This document shows positions 50,365-59,612 of a DNA stretch of 64,000 bases, piece after piece (within the stretch, counting starts at the first letter, position 1; every line of letters starts with the position of its first letter). Location of the stretch: the NCBI RefSeq assembly GCF_000336935.1, contig NZ_AOME01000053.1, forward strand, positions 9,526 to 73,525, given 5' to 3'. The notes beneath the pieces were generated by a model. That model was not told where the DNA came from, did no database searches, and worked only from the letters and a program-made list of their open reading frames with translations. The position numbers and the translations under genes were made by a program. Origin of the DNA: Halococcus salifodinae DSM 8989 (lineage in GTDB: Archaea > Halobacteriota > Halobacteria > Halobacteriales > Halococcaceae).

Positions 50365-52059
50365 TCAGTCGTGAACCAAAACGTCGAGCACGTCCGGGCC
50401 GTCGCGATCGAGGGCGGCTTCGACCGCGGGCGTGATTTCGTCCGGCAACTCGATCAGTTCGCCGCGTGCGCCGTGGCTTTCGGCGTTCGTCGGGATGTCG
50501 ACGGGCGGCTCGAACTCCATCCCGACCCAGTCGTAGTCGGCTTCTTCACCGCCGAGCAGGTCGAGCGTGTTGTCCTTCAGAATGCGGTAGTTGCGGTTGT
50601 CGGGGATGACAACTGTGAGATCGAGGTCGTGGCGCGCGGCGGTGTAGAGGCTGTGGGGGTAGTAGAGATACGAGCCGTCGCCGACGAACCCGAGGACGTC
50701 GCGCGGGTCGTCGCGCTGGCTCTCGGCGAACGCCGCGCCGACCGACGCCGGGAGGCCGTAGCCGAGGCCGCCACCCTTGTTCGAGATGTACTGCTCGGGC
50801 TGGAGCGGCCACCGCGTGAGCATCGCGTATTTCGCGGTCACGCCCTCATCCACGACGAACGCCTCCGGCGCGGCCTCCTGGAGTGCGTCGACGAGTTCGT
50901 CCTTCGAGGCCCGCGGATCGTCATCGTCCGCTTCCTCGCCCGCCCCCATCGACGCCATCTGGGCCTCGACCATCTCCTTCACCGACGCGACCGCTTCGAG
51001 GCGGTCCTCGCGTGTCTCCTCGTCGAGCCGGTCGCGCACCCTGGCGGCGAGCTCGCCCAGCACGACGCCCGGATCGCCGATCACCGCAGCGTCGGCGGGC
51101 TGGTTCTTGCCGATCTCGCGGACGGCGTCGCTGAGGTGGATGCACGTCGTGTCGTCGCTCACCAGCGCGTGCTCGTGGCGGGTCAGCGTGGTGTTGGTCG
51201 AACAGCCCGCGAACACCACCGTGTCGGCGTCGAGCAGCGTCCGCGCGAGGTCCTCGTCCGGCGGGATCGGCGAGACCCACTGGTCGTGATCCATCGGGAA
51301 GTCGACTTCACAGGACAGAATCTCGCCGTGGACCCGCGTGCCGGCGGCCTCCGCGAGATCGACCGCGGCCGCGACCGCGTCCGCCCCGGCGCGGGCGACG
51401 TGATCGCCGACCACCAACACCGGCGCGTCGGCCCCGACGAGCAGGTCGGCCGCACGCTCGATCGCTGCGGCGTCGCCGCCGCCAGCCGTGGGGATCGGGC
51501 CGAGGCGCTCGGGGCGGGCGTCGGTTTCGGCCATCATGGTGTCGAGCGGCAGCCCCAGAAAGACCGGGCCCGTCGGCGGGGTGAGCGCGGTCCGGACCGC
51601 CCGGCGGACCATCGTCGGGACCGCACTCACGTCGAGCACCTCGTGGCTCTGCTTGCAGAACTGGCGCGTCAACCTGAGGAGATCGCCCGAGAGGATCGGC
51701 TCCTCGTGGCGGAAATCCGTACTATGATTTCCGGCGGTCACGAGCAGCGGCGCGCCGGCGATCTTCGCTGCGTAGAGGTTCCCGAGGCCGTGAGCGAGGC
51801 CGGGCGTGGTGTGGAGGTTCGCCACGCCCAGCGGGAGAACGCTATCGTCGTGGTGGGCGTGATACCGGCGGGTCTGGGCGTAGCCGCCCGCCATCCCGAC
51901 CGCGATGTCCTCGTGGAGCCCGAGGACGTACTCGATCTCGCTCTCGGCGATCGCGTGGACCACGGGGAGTTCCGTCGTCCCAGGGTTTCCGAAGACGTGG
52001 GTCACGCCGTACTCGGCGAGCGCATCCACGAACAGGTCCGCGCCGGTATAATCCGTCAT
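50365..52059 (-). CDS. Thiamine diphosphate-dependent decarboxylase-like enzyme
   Basis: A 564-residue member of the TPP enzyme superfamily (acetolactate synthase / benzoylformate decarboxylase fold). N-terminal PYR domain with HVFGNPGTTELP (22-33) and catalytic Glu50 in GLHEDIAVGMAGGYA; central FAD-like/Rossmann domain; C-terminal PP domain with GFVGDGSYLYYPHSLYTAA and the DNRNYR motif, equivalent to GDG-N for Mg/TPP. The similarity to benzoylformate decarboxylase-type enzymes is by look only. Divergent from msrA across a 118-nt spacer. Confidence 0.85.
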   Translation of the reverse strand: MTDYTGADLFVDALAEYGVTHVFGNPGTTELPVVHAIAESEIEYVLGLHEDIAVGMAGGYAQTRRYHAHHDDSVLPLGVANLHTTPGLAHGLGNLYAAKIAGAPLLVTAGNHSTDFRHEEPILSGDLLRLTRQFCKQSHEVLDVSAVPTMVRRAVRTALTPPTGPVFLGLPLDTMMAETDARPERLGPIPTAGGGDAAAIERAADLLVGADAPVLVVGDHVARAGADAVAAAVDLAEAAGTRVHGEILSCEVDFPMDHDQWVSPIPPDEDLARTLLDADTVVFAGCSTNTTLTRHEHALVSDDTTCIHLSDAVREIGKNQPADAAVIGDPGVVLGELAARVRDRLDEETREDRLEAVASVKEMVEAQMASMGAGEEADDDDPRASKDELVDALQEAAPEAFVVDEGVTAKYAMLTRWPLQPEQYISNKGGGLGYGLPASVGAAFAESQRDDPRDVLGFVGDGSYLYYPHSLYTAARHDLDLTVVIPDNRNYRILKDNTLDLLGGEEADYDWVGMEFEPPVDIPTNAESHGARGELIELPDEITPAVEAALDRDGPDVLDVLVHD

Positions 52060-52177
52060 GATCGTTCGATCGTGCGCCGCGGTGAAATAGTTCACTCCGC
52101 TGCTGGTGTCTCGACAGCTGTGGTACCGGATTCCCGCGGAGCGATGGGTTTTCGTCCGCGCGCGACCAAATTCAATC

Positions 52178-52717
52178 ATGGCAACCGAAACGGAGCGAGC
52201 CACGCTCGCCGGCGGCTGTTTCTGGTGTATCGAGGCCCCGATGGAGGAACTCGACGGCGTACACGACGTGACCTCGGGCTACGCGGGCGGTCACACCGAG
52301 AATCCGACGTATCGAGCGGTTTGCTCGGGTGACACCGGCCACGCAGAGGTCGTCCAGATCGAATACGATCCCGATCGCATCGCGTACGAGGACCTGCTCG
52401 ACGTGCTCTTCACCGTCCACGACCCGACACAGCTGAATCGACAGGGTCCGGACGTCGGAACCCAGTACCGCTCGGCGATCTTCACCCACGACGAGTCCCA
52501 GCACGAAACGGCCGCAGCGTACATCGACGCGCTCGACGCCGAGGGTGGCTACGACGATCCAGTCGTGACCGAGATCGAGCCCCTTGAGACGTTCTACGAG
52601 GCGAGTGAGGAGCACCAGAACTACTACGAGAAAAATCCCGAGGACGCCTACTGTTCGTTCCACGCCCAGCCGAAGATCGAGAAGGTCCGCGAGAAGTTCG
52701 CTGAGAAGACTGCCTGA
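52178..52717 (+). CDS. msrA: Peptide-methionine (S)-S-oxide reductase
   Basis: Repairs methionine-S-sulfoxide in proteins with thioredoxin-type reductants. The 179-residue protein has the catalytic GGCFWC motif (Cys14, Cys17), SGYAGGHTENPTY (about 33-45), QYRSAIFTHDESQ (about 87-99) and EEHQNYYEKNP near 147-157. A resolving Cys near the C-terminus (AYCSFH, Cys161) completes the site. Starts MATETERATLAGG at 52178. Monocistronic. Confidence 0.95.
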   Translation: MATETERATLAGGCFWCIEAPMEELDGVHDVTSGYAGGHTENPTYRAVCSGDTGHAEVVQIEYDPDRIAYEDLLDVLFTVHDPTQLNRQGPDVGTQYRSAIFTHDESQHETAAAYIDALDAEGGYDDPVVTEIEPLETFYEASEEHQNYYEKNPEDAYCSFHAQPKIEKVREKFAEKTA

Positions 52718-52743
52718 CGGTCGCGGCGACCGTCGTCGGCGCG

Positions 52744-54390
52744 TCAGTCGTCGTTTTCGGTTCCTGCACCGTCGGTGGTGTAGCCATCACCACCGCTTCC
52801 CGGTTCACCCCCGGTCGTGGACTCCGTCCGGGTGGTGAAAGAGAAAAACGGCTCCTCGTCGGGCGTGGCGAGCTCTTCGCGGTAGTAGTCCCGAGCGGTG
52901 ATGTAGCTCCCGTACACCAAGACGAGGAAGTACAGCGTGAACGGCAGCGCCATCACCGGCGAGAACGACTGCATCGCGCTGAACGCCGGAAGCTGGAGCG
53001 TCATGACACCGAGGAAGGCGAGCAACACGCCCCACCACGCCCGGTTGCGCGCGTTCGGGTTCTCGTCGCCGAGCGTGATCGCCGACAGCATGAACACCGC
53101 CGAATCGAGCGTCGTGAGGATATACCCAACCATCACGAGCACGAGCAGGACGCCGAGCACGTTGCCGTACGGCGTGATGCTGATGGCCTTGGCGACGGCT
53201 GCCGGGATGTCGTTCGCGGCGAGGGCGTCGCTGACGGGACCGAAGTACTCCGGCGAGAGCACCCAGCCGCCGATGATGCCGTGTTGGGCCCAGACCAGCC
53301 CCGAGGGGACGAGCACCAGCGCGACGAACGTCTCGCGGATGGTGCGGCCCTTCGAGACGCGAGCGACGAAACTCCCGACGAACAGACCCCATGCGACCCA
53401 CCACGCCCACCAGAAGCTGGTCCACTGCTGTGGCCAGCTTCCGCCGCTGGTCGGTGCAGCGTAGAACATCAGGCGTGGGAGGTTGTTGAGCCAGATCCCG
53501 GTCGCGTCGAGCGTGAGGTTCAGGGTGAACAGCGTCGGGCCGACGACCAGCAACAGTGCGGCCGCGAGCGCCATGAACACCATCGTCAGCCGGGCCGCGT
53601 TCTGGATCCCGCTGCGAAGCCCGAGCCAGACGTCGCCGAGGAAGACCAGGCCGATGAGAGCGAACAGCCCGTAGGTGAGTGTCGTCGCCTGCAATCCGTA
53701 GACGGTATCGAGGATCGTCGCGAGCTGTTGGGCGGTGAAGCCGAGCGACGTCGCGATGCCGCCGACCATCGCCACCAGCGCCGAGAGATCGACGAGCCAG
53801 TAGAGCCAGCCGTGCTCTTCCCGATCGAACACCACGTCGAGCATCGAGCTGAGCTTGTACTCCGAGACCGACTGGGTGTAGATCATCAGAGCGAACGAAA
53901 GCGTCACGGGAATGTACCACATCGCCATCCCCGGGAACGACTCGTGGAGGAACATGAACGCGAGCGCGAGCGGTTTGAGCGCGGCTCCACCCACGGGGAA
54001 CGGCTGCGGTGGCGGGTTGTTCACGATCTGTACTGGCTCGCCGACGCCCCAGATGACGATGGAGCTCCCGAAGCCCACGGTAAAGACCATCGCGATCCAC
54101 GAGTAGAGGCCGAACTCGGGCTCGGCGTCCTCCCCGCCGATGCGGATCTTTCCGTACCGCGAGAGCGTCATGAACAGGCCGAACACGATCATGACGCCGC
54201 CGAGCAGCATGAACCACCACCCGAAGTTGTGCAACACCCAGTCGTACGCGCCGTTCAGCGTGCTGGTCAACAGCGTCGGGTTCACGAGTCCGACCGTCAC
54301 CAGCGCCACCAACACCCCGATCGTCACGAAGAACAGCCCGGTCTCGCCCCAGTCGGCCTCGTCGAGGCCGAACACGTGCCACAGATCCAT
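52744..54390 (-). CDS. BCCT-family transporter (compatible solute)
   Basis: Twelve-helix betaine/choline/carnitine transporter of 548 residues, importing compatible solutes with Na+ or H+. Features: GSSIVIWGVGEPVQ (about 106-119), a Trp-rich substrate helix with WTSFWWAWWVAWGLFVGSFVARVSKGRTIRE-type sequence (here kept in pieces) and GRTIRETF, and an end rich in acidic/Ser-Gly residues. The short N-terminus (MDLWHVFGLDEADWGETGLF) precedes helix 1. Substrate unknown. Promoter candidate AATAATTTACT on the minus strand near 54466. Confidence 0.9.
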   Translation of the reverse strand: MDLWHVFGLDEADWGETGLFFVTIGVLVALVTVGLVNPTLLTSTLNGAYDWVLHNFGWWFMLLGGVMIVFGLFMTLSRYGKIRIGGEDAEPEFGLYSWIAMVFTVGFGSSIVIWGVGEPVQIVNNPPPQPFPVGGAALKPLALAFMFLHESFPGMAMWYIPVTLSFALMIYTQSVSEYKLSSMLDVVFDREEHGWLYWLVDLSALVAMVGGIATSLGFTAQQLATILDTVYGLQATTLTYGLFALIGLVFLGDVWLGLRSGIQNAARLTMVFMALAAALLLVVGPTLFTLNLTLDATGIWLNNLPRLMFYAAPTSGGSWPQQWTSFWWAWWVAWGLFVGSFVARVSKGRTIRETFVALVLVPSGLVWAQHGIIGGWVLSPEYFGPVSDALAANDIPAAVAKAISITPYGNVLGVLLVLVMVGYILTTLDSAVFMLSAITLGDENPNARNRAWWGVLLAFLGVMTLQLPAFSAMQSFSPVMALPFTLYFLVLVYGSYITARDYYREELATPDEEPFFSFTTRTESTTGGEPGSGGDGYTTDGAGTENDD

Positions 54391-54764
54391 CGTTAGGGAT
54401 GGAACTGTGTCGGGGGTGTAGCGACGAACGGTCGGTCACGCCGGCCGGGATCGTCCCGCCTTCGAGGTAGTAAATTATTCCGACAGTTCCGATGCCACAA
54501 CCGGTTCCGTTCGGTCGACGATGTCGGTCGATGATCGCTCACGAACAGTGCTCGGCATGAGCGCGTTTGGACGGGTAAATCCCACGATCTCGGGAAGACG
54601 AATCAGGACGGAGACAGCTCGATTGGGGCGTTTGTGGTCGATTCACATCGACAGCCATGCGCAGATACGGCCCGTTTCGGCGATCCTGATCCGTGCGGAA
54701 CACGGCGTTCGTTCCGGCATGAAACCATGCCGTCAGTTCGAATCGATACGACCGTGGGAGAGTG
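54391..54764. other. Intergenic region without a recognised gene
   Basis: This 374-nt stretch lies upstream of the BCCT gene (minus strand) and downstream of the F420-type LLM gene. I see an AT-rich TATA-like box (AATAATTTACT, minus strand, near 54466) for the transporter, and no gene. Two long open frames here have no conserved features and poor haloarchaeal composition. No repeat element like A-E is present. Confidence 0.5.
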
Positions 54765-55793
54765 TCAGGGAGCGAGTGCTTCGATGGTCGCGTCGATTTC
54801 CTCCATCGTCGCATCTCGCGGAAAGGATACGGACACCGCGTCGACGCCATCGATGGCGGCGAACTTCTCGAAGTGCTCGCGGGCTTCGTCGGGTGTCCCG
54901 GCGACCGCGAGCGCGTCGAGCAGGTCATCGTCGATGGCCGCGATCGCCGCCTCGCGGTCGCCGTCCTGCCAGTTGTCGTAGATTTCGTTGGCCGTTTCCT
55001 CGTGGCCGACGCGGGCGAGGCTGTCGCGGTAGAACGTTCCCATCCCGCCGACGTAGAACGCGACGTGCTGACGGACCGACTCGCGGGCACGCTCGCGGTC
55101 GTCGAGCGCCGCGCAGGTCAGCGAGAGCGTCACCCGCACCTCGTCGGCGTCCCGGTCGGCGAGGTCGGCCCCGCGTTCGAGATCCGCGAGGCGCTCCCGA
55201 ACCCCCTCTCTGGTGACCATCAGCGCGTGCCAGCCGTCGGCGAACCGGCCGGCGAGCTCCACGGCCTTGGGTCCCATCCCGGCCGCATCGACCGCGGGCG
55301 GCGGGGAGGGTGGCTCACACCGCAGACGGAACCCCGAGAGGTCGAAGTACTCGCCGTCGTACTCGACCGGTTCGCCGGCGAGCACCCCCTTCACGATCTC
55401 GACGGTCTCGCGCGTGCGCCGGAGCGGGTTGCCGTAGTCGACGCCGTGCCAGTTCTCGATTACTGCGGGACCTGACGGGCCGAGTCCGAGCCGGAATCGG
55501 CCCTCCGAGACCTCCTGGAGTGTGGCGGCGGTCTGACCGAGCAGCGCGGGCGAGCGCGAGTAGATCGGTGCGATCGAGGTCCCGATCCCGATCTCGTCGG
55601 TTCGGTGGGCGATGCTCGTTAGTACGGTCACGGCGTCGCGACCCCACGTCTCGGGGAGCCACGCCCGGTCGTAGCCCCGCTGTTCGGCTCGAACGGCCTG
55701 CTCACAGAGCGCATCGACGCTCGGCTGGGCCGCCACCGGCAGGAACACCTCGCGGTCGGCGTCGGGATCAGCGGAGTCAGTGGAATCGGTCAT
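54765..55793 (-). CDS. F420-dependent LLM-class oxidoreductase
   Basis: Luciferase-like oxidoreductase of 342 residues, probably using coenzyme F420 rather than FMN, acting on an unknown substrate. Visible are GYDRAWLPETWGRDAVTVLT (about 37-56), TSIAPIYSRSPALLGQTAATL (about 72-92), the loop EGRFRLGLGPSGPAVIENWHG and MGPKAVELAGRFADGW near 172-187. The N-terminal 15 residues are Asp-rich. It overlaps the SDR gene by the ATGA-type coupling (ATG at 55793, SDR stop at 55790), so the two form an operon. Confidence 0.85.
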   Translation of the reverse strand: MTDSTDSADPDADREVFLPVAAQPSVDALCEQAVRAEQRGYDRAWLPETWGRDAVTVLTSIAHRTDEIGIGTSIAPIYSRSPALLGQTAATLQEVSEGRFRLGLGPSGPAVIENWHGVDYGNPLRRTRETVEIVKGVLAGEPVEYDGEYFDLSGFRLRCEPPSPPPAVDAAGMGPKAVELAGRFADGWHALMVTREGVRERLADLERGADLADRDADEVRVTLSLTCAALDDRERARESVRQHVAFYVGGMGTFYRDSLARVGHEETANEIYDNWQDGDREAAIAAIDDDLLDALAVAGTPDEAREHFEKFAAIDGVDAVSVSFPRDATMEEIDATIEALAP

Positions 55794-56578
55794 GCCTCGG
55801 GCGTGGACTCCATGATGTCCGGCACGCCGCGTGCGGTGAGCGTCTCGCCCACGATGTACGAGGAGGCGGGGCTGGCGAGGAACTGCGTGATATCGGCGAT
55901 CTCCTCGCTCGTGCCGATCCGGCGATCGACGTCGTCCCTGTCGATCTCCTCGGCTGTGACGCCCATCTGGCTCGCGACGCCGGGCGTGGCGACGAAGCCC
56001 GGCGCGATGCAGTTCACTCGGACTCCATGATCGGCCCACTCGAACGCGAGCGTCGACGTGAGGTTGATGATCCCCGCCTTCGCGGCGGCGTAGTGGCTCA
56101 TGTAGGGTGCGCCGAGCTGGCCCGCAACGCTCGCGAAGTTGACGATCGTGCCGCCGTCGCCCTCGCGCATCACTTCGCCCGCGGCCTGTGCGCAGTGGTA
56201 CGTGCCATGGAGGTTGATGTCCACGATGGTCTTCCAGCCGTTCTCGGAGATCTCCTCGAAGTTCGCCATGAAGCTCGCGCCCGCGTTGCTCACCAGCGTG
56301 TCGAGCCCGTCGAACTCGGAAACGGTGGCGTCGACCAGCGCCTCGACCGACTCGCGGTCGCGCACGTCGCACTCGACCGCGACCGCGCGGCCGCCGTCAC
56401 TCTCGTTGATCCCCTCGGCGACCGGATCGACGTTGTCCTGCTCGCGCGAGCAGATCACGACGTCCGCGCCGTCGGCGGCGAACCGCTCCGCGATCGTCCG
56501 CCCGATCCCGCTCGATGCACCCGTGACGATCGCGGTGTCGCCGTCGACGCTGAACTGGTCGGTCGTCACCGCGTCCAC
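55790..56578 (-). CDS. Short-chain dehydrogenase/reductase (SDR)
   Basis: Classical SDR of about 262 residues. NAD(P) motif TGASSGIGRTIAERF (about 18-32), NNAG equivalent SNAGASF (about 94-100), catalytic Ser in NFASVAG (about 143), and Tyr/Lys in YAAAKAG (about 160-164). GTG starts at 56578 (MDAVTTDQFSVDGD) and 56569 are both possible; the first is preferred. Translationally coupled with the downstream F420-type LLM gene, pointing to one shared pathway on a carbonyl/hydroxyl compound; the metabolite is unknown. Confidence 0.9.
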   Translation of the reverse strand: MDAVTTDQFSVDGDTAIVTGASSGIGRTIAERFAADGADVVICSREQDNVDPVAEGINESDGGRAVAVECDVRDRESVEALVDATVSEFDGLDTLVSNAGASFMANFEEISENGWKTIVDINLHGTYHCAQAAGEVMREGDGGTIVNFASVAGQLGAPYMSHYAAAKAGIINLTSTLAFEWADHGVRVNCIAPGFVATPGVASQMGVTAEEIDRDDVDRRIGTSEEIADITQFLASPASSYIVGETLTARGVPDIMESTPEA

Positions 56579-56787
56579 CTCCGCGTGGTTGTTGTCATCG
56601 CGTCGGATGCGACGGGTGGAGCGATAATAAATCCCGGTAGCCAGGTGACATCGTGCCCGAACGTCCGCCCGTATCGCTGGGAGGAGCCCGGACGTCGACA
56701 GTAGAGAAACATTCGGAAAATTCCGGTTGTTGTCGAGTTGTATTGATAACCATAGTTTGATAAGATACCCACGAAACGCGTGAACAG

Positions 56788-58650
56788 ATGTCAGATCATT
56801 CGCGACGCGACGTGATCGGGCTTCTGACGGCACTGGGACTCGGCGGCATCGCAAGCGAGCCGATCGCTGCGCGCGGTCGTGGCCCGGGAGGCGGGCACGA
56901 CCACGATCACGAGGACGGTCCGACACTCAACCGCCTCGCGACCACGGTCCGTGGCGCGGAAGTCACCGGCATGTTCCTCACGCGGAACGGACGGTTTTTC
57001 TTCAACGTCCAGCATCCCGACGCCACGAACGACGACCCCTACGACGAGGGTACCGTCGGCGCGTTGACCGGGGCAAACCTCCACGACCTACCGTCGGATT
57101 TCGCCAGCGTGCAGGTTCCCGACGACGAGGCCAGCGGGACGGTCCACACCGCCGTCGGTCGCCACCAGCCGCTCGCCAACGGCGGCGACCCGACCGACGA
57201 TGGGGAGCAGTTTGGCGTTCCGTACTCGGCAGCGGGCGATCCGATGACCGACGGGAACACGCCCGATTACAACGGGTTCGTTCCGGGTGACCACCCGAAC
57301 GAGGCGTATCTGTTCACCAACTGGGAGACCGCCCCGGGGATGGTGAGCCGACTCCATCTCCGAATGCCCGGTCGGCGCGGAAAGAGTACGAACCACGAGT
57401 GGGAGGTCCTCGGCAAGCGGAACATCGACTTCCGGGACGTCGAGGGAACCTGGAACAACTGCTTCGGCACGGTGAGCCCGTGGGGCACACCCCTGACCTC
57501 AGAGGAGTACGAACCCGACGCGGAGGCGTGGTTCGAGCCCGACCAGCAGACCTACGGGAACCGCGAGGAGACGATGGAGGAGTATCTCGGCGACTTCGGC
57601 AACGCCTATCGGTACGGTTACATCGTCGAACTGGAGGAACCGACCGCCGAGCCCGAACCCCGGAAACACTTCACGATGGGGCGGTTCGCCCACGAGAACG
57701 CGGTCGTCATGCCGGATCGCCGGACGGCCTACATGAGCGACGACGGTACCGGGACGGTGTTCTTCAAGTTCGTCGCGGACGAGCCGGGCGACCTCTCCGC
57801 GGGAACGCTCTACGCCGCGAGAGCGAGTCAGGAATCCGGTGACGACCCCGCAGCGGTCGGGTTCGCGCTCGAATGGATCGAACTCGCCCACGGCGATGAC
57901 GACGAAATCGAGGAGTGGATCGCCGAATACGACGGCCAAGACCCCGAGAACGACCCGGACTACATCACCGATCGCGAGATCGAGGCGTGGGCGAACGGGA
58001 ACGCCGACGACGACCGCGTGGCCTTCCTCGAATCCCGGAAGGCGGCCGCCGCGGTCGGTGCGACCGACGAGTTCCGGAAGATGGAGGGCGTCAACATCAA
58101 ACGAGACGCCCGACCCGGCGACCACCTCTACATGGCGATGTCGGAGATCAACGAGACGATGAGCGACGAGGAGGACGACGTGCAGCTCGCCGGCAACGAC
58201 TACGGCGCGGTCTATCGGATGCAGTTGGACGAAAACTACGACGTCGGGCGGATGGAGCCGGTCGTCACCGGTGGGCCCGACGCGAACATCTGTGGTGGCT
58301 GTCCCTACGACGCGAGCCCCAACTCGGCAAGCAGCGTGTGTGCGGACTGTTCGTTCAACCCGAACCAGGAGGAGGCTTCGGGAGTGCTCGGAACCCACAT
58401 GCTCGGCTCGAACTCGGCGGTCGATCCCGAGAACACCATCGCCAACCCGGACAACATCGTCGTCATGCCCGACGGCCGGGTCATCATCGGCGAGGACAGC
58501 ACCGAAGCGAGCCACGATCCGCCGAACATGATCTGGGTCTACGATCCAGGCGATGCAGCCGACGACCGCGGTCGGGGCAGCGGGAGCGGTCGAGGGCGGG
58601 GCGGCGAGAGAGGACGAGGGAGGGGTAAGGGTCGCGGACGAGGTCGCTGA
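56788..58650 (+). CDS. PhoX-family secreted phosphatase-like protein
   Basis: Tat-exported protein of 620 residues with a PhoX-type (DUF839) beta-propeller. Signal SRRDVIGLLTALGLGGIA (5-22) with the twin Arg, then a His/Asp/Glu-rich segment (GGGHDHDHEDG) likely binding metal. The propeller holds NNCFGTVSPWGT, EEYEPDAEAW and a MGRFAHENAVVMPD segment, plus TGGPDANICGGCPYDA and a Cys cluster (CADCSFNP) near 515-540. The last 30 residues are almost only Arg and Gly, rare in an acidic proteome. PhoX enzymes use Ca/Fe sites; activity here is inferred. Confidence 0.85.
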   Translation: MSDHSRRDVIGLLTALGLGGIASEPIAARGRGPGGGHDHDHEDGPTLNRLATTVRGAEVTGMFLTRNGRFFFNVQHPDATNDDPYDEGTVGALTGANLHDLPSDFASVQVPDDEASGTVHTAVGRHQPLANGGDPTDDGEQFGVPYSAAGDPMTDGNTPDYNGFVPGDHPNEAYLFTNWETAPGMVSRLHLRMPGRRGKSTNHEWEVLGKRNIDFRDVEGTWNNCFGTVSPWGTPLTSEEYEPDAEAWFEPDQQTYGNREETMEEYLGDFGNAYRYGYIVELEEPTAEPEPRKHFTMGRFAHENAVVMPDRRTAYMSDDGTGTVFFKFVADEPGDLSAGTLYAARASQESGDDPAAVGFALEWIELAHGDDDEIEEWIAEYDGQDPENDPDYITDREIEAWANGNADDDRVAFLESRKAAAAVGATDEFRKMEGVNIKRDARPGDHLYMAMSEINETMSDEEDDVQLAGNDYGAVYRMQLDENYDVGRMEPVVTGGPDANICGGCPYDASPNSASSVCADCSFNPNQEEASGVLGTHMLGSNSAVDPENTIANPDNIVVMPDGRVIIGEDSTEASHDPPNMIWVYDPGDAADDRGRGSGSGRGRGGERGRGRGKGRGRGR

Positions 58651-58747
58651 GACACCACCAGCAACGTCACTGGGAAAAGAACGAGCGCGAGAAGCGCCAG
58701 CGGTGGACACATGACGAACAACGCGAACGTCTCCAATGGAACAATGG

Positions 58748-58759
58748 TTTTATTTTTTT
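58748..58759 (+). terminator. T-rich terminator after the PhoX gene
   Basis: TTTTATTTTTTT about 100 nt after the PhoX stop, typical of archaeal termination at poly-T. It lies within a G+C-poor 197-nt gap that also holds the promoter for the HAD gene. Confidence 0.55.
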
Positions 58760-58847
58760 ACATGTTTGGGAGTGTGCTCACGGTGTATAACTGTTGTTGG
58801 GATGAAACCGGGAGTTCGATACGCATGGGATCTGTCGTTGGAGGGAG

Positions 58848-59564
58848 ATGACTGACAGCCACGAAACACGCTACGAGGCGGTGTTCTGGGACATCGGCGG
58901 CGTGCTCCTCGATCTCGGCTCGGTTCGGGCGGGCCACCGCGCGTTCGTCGGGGCGCTCGCCGACGAGTACGATCTCGACGAGGCGACGGCGCTAGAAACG
59001 TGGCGCGACGAGCTCGGCACCCACTTCCGCGAACGTGACGGCAACGTGTTCCGGAGCGCCCGGACGGGCTACGAGCGCGCGATCGAAGGAGTGGTCGGCC
59101 ACGAGGTAGCGGAGGACGACTGGCTACCGGCGTTCGAGCGCGCGACCCGCGAGCAGCTCGAACCCGTGAGTGAGACAGTCGACACGATCCACGCCCTTGA
59201 CGGACGAGTCCACCAGGGCATCGTCAGCGACATCGACACGTGGGAGGCCGAGCGGCTGCTGGCACAGTTCGGCGTCGCGGCCCACCTCGACGCCGTGACG
59301 ACCTCCGAAGAAGTCGGTCGCACCAAGCCCGACGGAGCGATGTTCGCGACCGCTCTCGAAAAAGCGGGTATCGAGCCCACACAGACGCTGATGATCGGCG
59401 ACCGTTACGAGAACGACATGGTTGGGGCGTCGCGAGCCGGGATTCATACTGCGGCGTTCGGCGGGAGCGCGGCCGACGCCGACCCCGACGATCCCGTCGT
59501 GGACCACCGGATCAGGGATCCCCGAGACGTGCTCGCTCTCGTCGGCGTCGAAAAGTCGGAGTGA
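58848..59564 (+). CDS. HAD-superfamily hydrolase, subfamily IA
   Basis: A 238-residue phosphatase-like hydrolase. Motif I EAVFWDIGGVLLDLG (nucleophile Asp about residue 15; note the second catalytic Asp is replaced by Gly in DIGG, as in the epoxide-hydrolase-like and YihX-type members), helical cap 20-90, motif II Ser in GIVSDIDTWE, motif III Lys in EEVGRTKPDGAMF (about 160-172), motif IV MIGDRYENDMVGASRAG (about 184-200). Substrate unknown. It precedes the alpha-hydroxy-acid oxidase gene by 48 nt. Confidence 0.85.
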   Translation: MTDSHETRYEAVFWDIGGVLLDLGSVRAGHRAFVGALADEYDLDEATALETWRDELGTHFRERDGNVFRSARTGYERAIEGVVGHEVAEDDWLPAFERATREQLEPVSETVDTIHALDGRVHQGIVSDIDTWEAERLLAQFGVAAHLDAVTTSEEVGRTKPDGAMFATALEKAGIEPTQTLMIGDRYENDMVGASRAGIHTAAFGGSAADADPDDPVVDHRIRDPRDVLALVGVEKSE

Positions 59565-59612
59565 TGGCCAGGCGGGTAAACCTACTTCCGTCGGGCGAGT
59601 GCATGTGAGACG

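Noticed and set aside
52805-54439. Long minus-strand frame overlapping the BCCT gene
   Set aside because: Same strand but different frame from a clear twelve-helix transporter; Arg-rich and featureless.
58539-58736. Minus-strand frame with a hydrophobic start opposite the PhoX 3' end
   Set aside because: Its tail is the Pro/Arg complement of the Arg/Gly-coding tail of PhoX; best explained as a shadow.
58711-58851. 46-codon frame with a hydrophobic middle (MVLFFYMFGSVLTVYNCC) just before the HAD gene
   Set aside because: A+T-rich, includes the T-tract terminator, non-acidic, and overlaps the next start; possible but no conserved pattern known to me.
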